Below are positions 6,570 to 11,351 of a DNA stretch of 11,351 nucleotides, piece after piece; the first letter of the stretch is position 1, and every line of letters begins with the position of its first letter. The DNA lies in NCBI GenBank assembly GCA_026770585.1, contig MU646454.1, positions 673,618 to 684,968 on the forward strand. The letters run 5' to 3'. This stretch comes from Baffinella frigidus (taxonomy: Eukaryota; Cryptophyceae; Cryptomonadales; Baffinellaceae). The notes beneath the pieces were generated by a model. That model did not search any database. It had not been told where the DNA came from and saw only the letters and a program-made list of their open reading frames with translations. The position numbers were made by a program, and so were the translations under genes.

Positions 6570-7161
6570 CTGTTCAGCGCCCACAAGTTGGACACGACGA
6601 GCCTTTATCCTGAATGCCACAAAAAAACTGGTTACCAGACTGGTACACCACCTCCCAGCTTTTTTAACAGTGTGTTGCCTGACACGGCGGCCGTGTTGAA
6701 AATAATAATGGTTTCTTTTTGCCAGTTTTACTTGCAACAAGTTTCAACAATAGTGGAGATTCTGAAAAGATTTTTTTCTGTTTAATTAAGAGTTCAATAC
6801 ATAAAAATTGACCCCGAATGGTGGTCTGTTACAGGGTTTACTCAAATACAGGGGTTTCTCAAAGTAAGTATCTAGAAACAGTGTGGAAACGGTGCAAGTG
6901 TTGGCTGAAGGTGTTTGAAGACTCCCACCAACCTGGAAATGGCCTCAGCAACCTCAATTTCCCAGAACCAAGCCGGAGTTGGACCGACCATCCTGGCAAA
7001 GCAGCAGAACGGGGGACGTGTGTGTTTTTTACCCTGCGAGGCTTACTCCATTAGACGATTACCCGCCCTACTACCGTTTCACACCAGCTGCACGCCAGGG
7101 AGGGGGCTGGGACGCCTATTCCACACAGCGGACTGCAAAGGGATTTCGGAATAACCCTTAA
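6570..7161 (+). CDS. Candidate three-exon gene, C-terminal portion, product unknown
   Basis: Exon A is 6570-6692 (41 codons; an acceptor AG lies at 6568-6569, with an alternative at 6576-6577). Intron 1 is 6693-6834 (GTGTTG...TTACAG, AT-rich). Exon B is 6835-6863. Intron 2 is 6864-6965 (GTAAGT...TTTCCCAG). Exon C is 6966-7161, ending TAA. Splicing these joins three frames with no stop into about 115 residues. The product contains TGYQTGTPPPSFF (exon A), KYRGFSK (A/B/C join) and YPARLTPLDDYPPYYRF and GWDAYSTQRTAKGF (exon C). It is rich in Tyr, Pro, Arg and Lys with no signal peptide or membrane segment. The style recalls short axonemal microtubule-inner proteins, but that is only an impression. 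Exon A has no in-frame ATG after the upstream stop at 6537, so a 5' exon is missing. The stop codon lies inside a dispersed repeat starting at 7150, so the C terminus may be replaced. An alternative frame starts at ATG 6939 (71 codons). Confidence 0.45.
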
Positions 7162-7286
7162 GCGTTAAGACCTACGACCCTACGGTAGGCAACCCGTAGG
7201 GGCAAAGGGGGGCTCCTACGGATAAGGTAACGGGAACTCGGCCCGAAATGGGCCGAAAATCCCTTCGTAGCCCGCTGTGTGGGTGG
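7150..7286 (+). repeat. Dispersed repeat R3, copy A
   Basis: AATAACCCTTAAGCGTTAAG... through ...CCCGCTGTGTGGGTGG matches the reverse complement of 9451-9590 over its whole length with scattered substitutions. It includes the shared words CTACGGTAG, CCGTAGGG, GGATAAGGTA and GCCCGCTGTG. It starts within the last four codons of the candidate gene. Confidence 0.75.
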
Positions 7287-7421
7287 TACGAGTGCCAGGG
7301 CCTATTGTAGTCCAGTGCAGTCTGCCAGTTATTCTGGAAATGAGTGTTTCCCTGTCACCGACGCCAGCAGGTTCAGGGGGCGACGGAGATGACCCCTCCT
7401 AGGACTGTCCCACAGGCAGTC
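7287..7421. other. Short spacer, nothing recognised
   Basis: Between repeat R3 and a family C element. It contains CCTATTGTAG and CCTAGGAC words like those inside the TIR elements, but no gene. Confidence 0.4.
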
Positions 7422-7538
7422 CAGGGGTACCTCGCTCATAAGAAACGTCCACACCCCTAGGACCATCATAGGCCTCAGGCATAGGCCTACTGTAGGGTTC
7501 TTGGGGTGGTTGGTTACTTATGAGCGAGGTAACCCCTG
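7422..7538 (+). mobile_element. Family C TIR element, diverged
   Basis: CAGGGGTACCTCGCTCATAA... at the left; the right arm TTACTTATGAGCGAGG then TAACCCCTG has a one-base insertion and several substitutions. The interior has CCTAGGACC and CTACTGTAG. The flanks are GTC and AAC, so no TA duplication is visible. Confidence 0.8.
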
Positions 7539-7547
7539 AACCTGTAG

Positions 7548-7649
7548 GTAATGTGGGTAGGACGGGAACTCCGACTCCGGCTCTGGGAGGGGAACTCCGA
7601 ACGACATTGAGGCAGTAGTAATATTTCCGTCCTACACTACCCACACTAC
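7548..7649. repeat. Small imperfect foldback
   Basis: GTAATGTGGGTAGGACGG at 7548-7565 pairs with the reverse complement of 7625-7649 (GTAGTGTGGGTAGTGTAGGA, then CGG), with a 5-nt gap. Between them GGGAACTCCGA occurs twice. No target duplication or ORF. Confidence 0.5.
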
Positions 7650-7697
7650 TTCTGTACAACCTCGATTTACAGGAACACGCCTCCCCCCAGGACCCTT

Positions 7698-7986
7698 TCC
7701 CTTAGGTGGCCATGGGGTCAAAATTGACCCCAAGGAGGTCCTAGGGAGGTCCTGGTTCCTAGGGCCCTACGGTACAGGGGTATCTGGGCTATAAGAAACC
7801 AGAACTTAAGAACTCAGACCGGATTTGGGCCCCCCGTTTTTTTAATTGAGTACAAGAGGGTTGACTTGATCTTGCGTTTAGTCAAAGCTCTGGTACTAAT
7901 TCAAGAAAACAGTCACCGACCGATGTCAGAGCCCCCGTGTTTAGATACCCCTGCAGGGCGTATGAGCCTTCTGGCCACTTGAGGGA
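7698..7986 (-). mobile_element. Family T element split by a nested family C element
   Basis: The first part, 7698-7774, reads TCCCTTAGGTGGCCATGGGG... to CCCTACGGTA. The second part, 7956-7986, reads GGGCGTATGAGCC... to CTTGAGGGA, followed by TA. Joined at the TA they give the canonical order seen in other copies (CTACGGTAGGGCGTATGAGCC). The internal palindrome GGGGTCAAAATTGACCCC is perfect. The left flank is TT rather than TA. Confidence 0.75.
7775..7953 (+). mobile_element. Diverged family C element nested in a family T element
   Basis: Terminal 10 bp are perfect inverted repeats (CAGGGGTATC / GATACCCCTG). The left arm continues TGGGCTATAAGAAACC. It is flanked by TA (7773-7774) and CA (7954-7955, probably a mutated TA) exactly where the host element is interrupted. 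At 179 bp it is longer than typical family C copies, and its interior (7801-7943) is not recognisable. Confidence 0.65.
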
Positions 7987-7993
7987 TAGTAGG

Positions 7994-8105
7994 ATGGTCG
8001 AGACCTTTCTCGACACCGACATGGCCGCCATGCTACCCCCCCTCGGAGGCAAGGCGTGAGCAAGAACCTCCCCTCCAAGCTCGTGAAGAAGCCCAGACAC
8101 GGGGG
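7994..8105 (+). pseudogene. GC3-rich coding fragment with one frame break
   Basis: ATG GTC GAG ACC TTT CTC GAC ACC GAC ATG GCC GCC ATG CTA... shows strong third-position G/C and ends at TGA 8057-8059. From GTG at 8056 a second frame (GTG AGC AAG AAC CTC CCC TCC AAG CTC GTG AAG AAG CCC) carries the same signature. A single-base change in the C7 run at 8035-8041 would account for the switch, so this is either a broken exon or a homopolymer error. Peptide pieces are MVETFLDTDMAAML and NLPSKLVKKP. GTGAGC at 8056 could also be a 5' splice site. The family is not recognised. Upstream it abuts the family T element. Confidence 0.45.
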
Positions 8106-8152
8106 AGGCTCGGTTCACATTTTAATTTTGGGGGTACTCTTCCTCGGGTGAA

Positions 8153-8233
8153 AATTCACCCTATCGGCACTTGATAAGGAATTCACCCTGTCAGCACTTA
8201 ATAGGGAATTCACCCTATCGGTACTTGAGGGAT
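8153..8233. repeat. 27-bp tandem triplication of a family T right end
   Basis: Three units, 8153-8179, 8180-8206 and 8207-8233, each AATTCACCCTATCGGCACTT-like. The last ends GAGGGATA like a family T terminus. The preceding GGGTGAAAATTCACCC (8146-8161) matches the internal palindrome position of family T. It looks like a decayed family T element whose right end was amplified. Confidence 0.75.
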
Positions 8234-8305
8234 ACAGAGGCCACGTACACTCCACCGGGAACCAGGCACCTGCTTTGTAAGAAAAATCCTCCCCATAGGA
8301 CCCTA

Positions 8306-8569
8306 CAGGGGTACCCGCTCATAAGAAACCGCCCCCTCCCTAGGACAACCGTAGAACCTGAGGCATCTAGGCCTATGAACAGCCCCGCCGGCAGGCTCGT
8401 GAACGCCCGCGTGACCGGTCACGCGGACGCCGAAGCCAGACGGTCGGTCGTGACTGCCTTGCGTGTTCCCCAACCGCCCCCTCCCTAGGACAACCGTAGA
8501 ACCTGAGGCATCTAGGCCTATTGTAGGGTCCTAGAGTGTGGGTGGTTTCTTATGGGCGAGATACCCCTG
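8306..8569 (+). mobile_element. Family C element with a 50-bp internal duplication and coding-like insert
   Basis: The left end CAGGGGTACCCGCTCATAAG lacks two bases of the usual TIR; the right end is CTTATGGGCGAGATACCCCTG in form. TA precedes it and TG follows. Interior positions 8327-8376 are repeated exactly at 8472-8521. Between them lies 95 bp (8377-8471) of different composition. Without one copy of the 50-bp repeat and the insert the element would be 119 bp, the family norm. Confidence 0.8.
8375..8471 (+). other. Coding-like insert inside a MITE, with a 20-bp palindrome
   Basis: Reads ATG AAC AGC CCC GCC GGC AGG CTC GTG AAC GCC and onwards, with high third-position G/C and peptide pieces NSPAGRLVNARVTGHADAEA. 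TGAACAG at 8376-8382 could serve as a 3' splice site. The perfect palindrome CCGCGTGACCGGTCACGCGG lies at 8407-8426. This may be a captured exon fragment. Its frame runs on into MITE sequence on both sides, so no complete gene is claimed. Confidence 0.4.
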
Positions 8570-8811
8570 TGCAGTAGGGCAATACCTAGCTAGCGCCCTG
8601 TGATGTCGTCCTACCGTAGGGCACTTCTGCTGGGAGAAGGGCGTTGCATTATGGTGAAGGTATGGGCATTGCCTTACGGTCGAGGTGCATGTACCCGTGG
8701 TGGCTTCGCAGTGCGGGATTATTGGGGTAGGGGTCACCGAAATCGTGGCTATGGCTGTGACCCCTCCTCGGACCACTCTCGGGTGCGGCGATGTGCCGAC
8801 GTGGGCATGCA
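8570..8811. other. Spacer between two family C elements, no supported gene
   Basis: CTACCGTAG is present near 8611. Frames on both strands are open (the plus frame is Gly/Arg-rich) but show no codon-position bias and run into the neighbouring TIR, so they are not accepted. Confidence 0.4.
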
Positions 8812-8929
8812 CAGGGGTACCTCGCTCATAAGAAAGCGCCTCCTCCTAGGACCCTCCAGTAGGCCTACGCCTAGGGCCCTATGGTTGTCCTGGGGAGGGA
8901 GGCGCTTTCTTATGATCGAGGTACCCCTG
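8812..8929 (+). mobile_element. Family C TIR element with arm-matched variant
   Basis: The left arm has CATAAGAAAGCGCCTCC and the right arm GGAGGCGCTTTCTTATG. Other copies read AAACCGCC / GGCGGTTT, so the C-to-G change is present in both arms. The interior has CCTAGGACC and CCTAGGGCCC. The flanks are CA and TA. Confidence 0.88.
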
Positions 8930-9045
8930 TAAGCCGAAGGGGGGTGCGGTGTTGTGCATTCGAGATAGGCCGTCTCCGCGTATTGAAATTCAATACCCCG
9001 CTCCGTATCCATACAGAACCCTCTCGTTTTCCTCTCTACATTCTG

Positions 9046-9110
9046 GGGATACAGCCCCGTGTAGGATGGCCGGAGTGACACTCCGGCCATCCTACACGGG
9101 GCTGCATCCC
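9046..9110. repeat. Near-perfect 32-bp inverted repeat with 1-nt spacer
   Basis: The arm at 9046-9077 (GGGATACAGCCCCGTG..., ending GGCCGGAGTG) and the arm at 9079-9110 are complementary except for one pair (ATA versus GCA context). The centre is a single A. ATACCCCGCT and GGGGCTGTATCCCC words recur on both flanks (8992-9150). It would extrude a cruciform or encode a 65-nt hairpin RNA. No element ends are recognised. Confidence 0.8.
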
Positions 9111-9160
9111 AAGATACATACCCCGCTGGGGCTGTATCCCCAGATACAGACCCCGCTAGA
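9111..9160. repeat. Short tandem repeat AGATACAKACCCCGCT
   Basis: AGATACATACCCCGCT (from 9112) and AGATACAGACCCCGCT (from 9142) are separated by GGGGCTGTATCCCC, which is itself related to the arm of the adjoining hairpin. Confidence 0.65.
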
Positions 9161-9218
9161 GCATCTCTGCCTAGAGCCTGAGCTGCCCGTGTTCGTGCTA
9201 TGCAACAAACGACACTAT

Positions 9219-9261
9219 GGCCCTACGGTAGGGCGTATGAGCCTACTGGGCACTTAAGGGA
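9219..9261 (-). mobile_element. Half of a family T element
   Basis: CCCTACGGTAGGGCGTATGAG... through CACTTAAGGGA followed by TA. The other half is missing. It sits head to head with the complete copy at 9269-9369. Confidence 0.75.
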
Positions 9262-9283
9262 TAGGCTATCCCTTAAGTGCCCA
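9247..9283. repeat. Perfect 17-bp inverted repeat at a junction of two family T ends
   Basis: TGGGCACTTAAGGGATA, then GGC, then TATCCCTTAAGTGCCCA. It is formed by the abutting termini of the half element and the next full element. Confidence 0.9.
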
Positions 9284-9369
9284 TGGGGTCAAAATTGATC
9301 CCAAAGAGGTCCTATGCAGGTCCTAGGGCCCTACGGTAGGGTTCATGAGCCTACTGGGCACTTGAGGGA
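9269..9369 (-). mobile_element. Family T element, complete
   Basis: TCCCTTAAGTGCCCATGGGG... to ...GGGCACTTGAGGGA. TA precedes it and TT follows. The interior has GGGGTCAAAATTGATCCC, GTCCTAGGGCCC and CTACGGTAG. Reverse orientation compared with 940-1040. Confidence 0.8.
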
Positions 9370-9450
9370 TTCCCTTCTCGCCCACTACCCAACTCCCCTA
9401 CTGCTCCCCGTCTACAACATTATCTATCGACATTCTATCGCCGTCCTCTT

Positions 9451-9590
9451 CCACCCCCCGCACAGCGGGCTAAAAGGGAAAATATGGCTAAATCTGAGGC
9501 ATTTTCGGGTACCTTATCTGCAGGAACCCCCCCTATGTCCCTACGGATTGCCTACCGTAGTGTCCTAGGTCTTATCGCGTAAGGGTTATT
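9451..9590 (-). repeat. Dispersed repeat R3, copy B (inverted)
   Basis: Reverse complement of 7150-7286 with scattered substitutions. With copy A it flanks a 2.4-kb block of nested elements in inverted orientation. Confidence 0.75.
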
Positions 9591-9637
9591 CAAACCCCCT
9601 TTGAAGTCCACTGTTTAGTCTCCGCTCCCAATCCGTC

Positions 9638-9734
9638 TTTGTGAGGACGGGTCCGGGATGGGCCCGCCTCAGGGGAAAAGGACTCACCCTTGGAGCCCTT
9701 TTGTGAGGACCGGGTCCGGGATGGGCCCGCCTCA
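9638..9734. repeat. Two tandem hairpin units (62-bp period)
   Basis: TTTGTGAGGACGGGTCCGGG... at 9638-9671 and TTTGTGAGGACCGGGTCCGGG in near form at 9700-9734. Each folds as TGAGG / CCTCA closing CGGGTCC / GGGCCCG around GGGAT. The preceding sequence is also loosely repeated. They are flanked at some distance by AAACCCCCTTT (9593) and AAAGGGGTTT (9752). Function unknown. Confidence 0.7.
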
Positions 9735-9829
9735 CAGTCTTGTGCGTTTATGAAAGGGGTTTCCCGCTGATCGGATCCTTCCCTTCCGAGATCCTCGTAA
9801 CCTGTCATGCGCCAGGATTCAGAAACATG

Positions 9830-9930
9830 TCCCTTAAGTGGCCAGGAGGCTCATACGCCCTACCGTAGGGCCCTAGGACCTGCCTAGGACCTCTTGGCGG
9901 TCAAATTTGACCGGCTGGCCACTTAAGGGA
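9830..9930 (+). mobile_element. Family T element abutting a family C element
   Basis: TCCCTTAAGTGGCCAG... to CTGGCCACTTAAGGGA with perfect 16-bp ends. TG precedes it and TA (9931-9932) follows, and that TA is also the left flank of the next element. The internal palindrome GGTCAAATTTGACC is at 9899-9912. Confidence 0.88.
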
Positions 9931-9932
9931 TA

Positions 9933-10049
9933 CAGGGGTACCTCGCTCATAAGAAACTGCCCCCCCCCTTGGATCACCATAGGGCCCCAGGCATAGGCCT
10001 ACTGGAGGGTCCTAGGATGAGGCGGTTTCTTATGAGCGAGGTACCCCTG
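9933..10049 (+). mobile_element. Family C TIR element inserted at the terminal TA of a family T element
   Basis: CAGGGGTACCTCGCTCATAA at the left and its complement at the right end, with TA at 9931-9932 and 10050-10051. The interior has GGATCACC, ATAGGGCCC and GTCCTAGG. Confidence 0.88.
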
Positions 10050-10051
10050 TA

Positions 10052-10312
10052 AAATCAAGGCGCTGCGCTGGCAGGGTTGGGGGCTGCACGTGTTTATGTT
10101 AATGTCCGTAAAAGCATTGATCAACTGCTTTTGGGCAACGGAAACTACTACACGGTTGGATCATACTAGTAATAGTAAAGCATGTTTGTTGCAACTTTCG
10201 TTACCGCAAAAACAGTTCATCAATGATTTCAGGAGATGGATCTAGATGTATCCGCCCAGGAGGTTTGGTCGGTCTGGCACTGGGCGTACGTGTCTCTCAC
10301 AATTTAATAGTG
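10052..10312. other. AT-rich region without a gene
   Basis: Contains ACTACTACACG and ATACTAGTAATAGTAAA, with similar words in the same order at 10895-10927 (TTACTACACG, ATTACTAGTAAA), which suggests two diverged copies of an old repeat. No coding signature. Confidence 0.4.
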
Positions 10313-10473
10313 GGAGGTAATAACTATAGATTTGTAAAGTCGTTTTCGTGGTACAAATTATAAAATTCAGCTCATTTAAAACTGGAAACGGCTCCAATTC
10401 CTTTATAAAAAGCCAACAGTTTTAAAATTGTACCAGAAACGAGCGACTTTACAAATCTATAGCTACGACCTCC
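10313..10473. mobile_element. AT-rich foldback element
   Basis: Arm cores CTATAGATTTGTAAAGTCG (10324-10342) and its exact complement (10444-10462) are extended outward by GGAGGT / ACCTCC and inward by GGTAC / GTACC with gaps. The interior is AT-rich. No target duplication is seen. Confidence 0.65.
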
Positions 10474-11055
10474 GATTATGAAACTACGAGGCGGTTCCCG
10501 ATTGTTCTCTACAAGCTGCCGAGCTTCAATCTGCAGGGGTGTCTCGCAAACGAAGAACAGGCAACGCCCCTGTGGCACTCGGCCGGAGCGGGCAGCAAAA
10601 TAGCACGAGCCTCTGCAGCACGGGCCACGGCGCTGCGAGCTCTAGCGCTGCCTCACTCGGGTTGACCCACCATTCTCAAGTTGACATGCTGGGGTTCCTA
10701 CCCAAATCCGTCAACGTTGGAGCAGAAGAAAGCCCGGGCTCACCACATTGGTGAACCCAAATAGACTGGGACAGAGCTAGGAGCTCGTAGAATGAAAACT
10801 CCTCGCTTTCGAATGGTCATCGCCATGCGGTCAAGGACTAAGGTAATCTAATGCGGAAACGGTTTTAATCGAATACCTCTGGATTCAATGAAAATTACTA
10901 CACGAATCCTTTAATATTACTAGTAAAACTCATTGTGTGTGGTAAATGTTGTTGCCAGAAAGTTTTAAATTAAAACAGTTTCCCCATGAAATCCCTAGGG
11001 CTCCTACAAGAGACACGTTTCCAGGAGCCTCCGGGCCTACTGACGTCGAAAGCCG
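10474..11055. other. Region without a firmly supported gene
   Basis: A plus-strand frame ending TGA near 10754 follows an acceptor-like CAATCTGCAG at 10526-10535 and is Ser-rich (SSSAASLGLTHHSQ), but it lacks an ATG before residue 50 and has only mild codon bias. From 10850 the sequence is AT-rich with words shared with 10120-10200. I leave it unassigned. Confidence 0.35.
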
Positions 11056-11057
11056 TA

Positions 11058-11157
11058 TCCCCTAAGTGGCGAGTAGGTGCATACGTCCTACGGTAGGGTC
11101 CTAGGACCTGCCTACGGCGATTTAGGGCGAATATTTACCCTATGGGCACTGAAGGGA
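11058..11157 (+). mobile_element. Family T element, diverged
   Basis: TCCCCTAAGTGGCGAGTAGG... to ...GGGCACTGAAGGGA, TA at 11056-11057 and 11158-11159. The central palindrome differs from other copies (TTAGGGCGAATATTTACCCTA) and resembles the variant amplified at 8146-8233. Confidence 0.75.
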
Positions 11158-11236
11158 TACGAACCACCCTATCTCGAGGAGCCAACATCCCTGAAATCGA
11201 GGTCTTTCCCGAGTAGCTTCCTCGGGGTTGGAAACC

Positions 11237-11351
11237 TAACAGGGCAACGGCCTGAAAATGGGGTAGTTAGGCCTACGGCATTGCCTAGGACCTCCTACCG
11301 TAGGCCGAGACTTTTTGGTCCTAGGATCCCTCGGCCTACGGTAGGAGGTCC
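11237..11351 (+). mobile_element. Foldback element, family P, copy 3, cut by window end
   Basis: The left arm is 11247-11309, the loop 11310-11329, and the right arm begins at 11330 and is cut after 22 nt. It has the same orientation as copy 1. Positions 11298-11351 equal positions 1-54 exactly. Confidence 0.85.

Noticed and set aside
6355-6740. Plus (114 codons) and minus (106 codons) ORFs across the CCCCAAA array
   Set aside because: Both are kept open by the repeat; their frames differ from the spliced gene model.
8600-9090. Overlapping ORFs with RGTSLIRKR / FLMSEVPL-like tails
   Set aside because: These peptides are translations of family C inverted repeats, and the same words appear wherever such an element is crossed.
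9590-9808. 72-codon minus-strand ORF with repeated AGPSRTR
   Set aside because: The repeat comes from the tandem hairpin units, not from a protein.
1906-10049. CRISPR-like array of recurring CAGGGGTACC sequences
   Set aside because: Repeats occur in inverted pairs at irregular distances with TA flanks; there are no regular spacers and no cas genes.
1-11351. tRNA or rRNA genes
   Set aside because: I scanned for T-loop (GGTTCRANNCC) and rRNA-like conserved strings and found no cloverleaf-compatible match.

Overview
The window looks like repeat-dense nuclear DNA of a eukaryote, probably a unicellular alga or related protist. The reasons are short GC3-rich coding islands with GT-AG intron signals, degenerate TTTAGGG-type telomere-like arrays, many small terminal-inverted-repeat elements, and no bacterial operon, Shine-Dalgarno pattern or long ORF. 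I cannot name the clade. Dinoflagellate, cryptophyte and other algae with secondary plastids are all possible, and this is inference.

Layout. 1-105 is the right part of a 166-bp palindromic foldback element (family P). An inverted full copy lies at 1648-1813 and a left part at 11237-11351, so the first 54 bases of the window equal the last 54. 121-1175 is a pyrimidine-rich minisatellite split by a TA-flanked element. 1305-1516 is a telomere-like array running into a small terminal exon (1524-1633). 1815-3212 holds a GC-rich minisatellite and several CAGGGG-type elements, one of which carries another element inside its inverted repeat. 3638-4057 (minus) holds the clearest coding sequence, a small basic protein with a signal peptide, followed by coding-like sequence in another frame. 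4159-6010 is a mosaic of dispersed repeats. 6431-7161 holds a second telomere-like array followed by a candidate three-exon gene (plus). 7150-10049 is packed with repeats and two more coding fragments, one of them inside an element. 10050-11236 is AT-rich with a foldback and one TCCCTT element.

Two miniature-element families dominate: family C (ends CAGGGG...CCCCTG) and family T (ends TCCCTT...AAGGGA). Both are flanked by TA where the target can be read, which fits non-autonomous Tc1/mariner-type MITEs. They are nested in both directions (T in C at 1906-2123, C in T at 7698-7986), so their active periods overlapped. No transposase is present in the window.

No complete multi-gene system is visible. 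The points most worth attention are the palindrome at both window ends (contig break at a repeat, or a circle of about 11.3 kb), the coding-like DNA held inside a MITE with a 50-bp duplication, telomere-like arrays directly upstream of two candidate exons, and the two small candidate genes.
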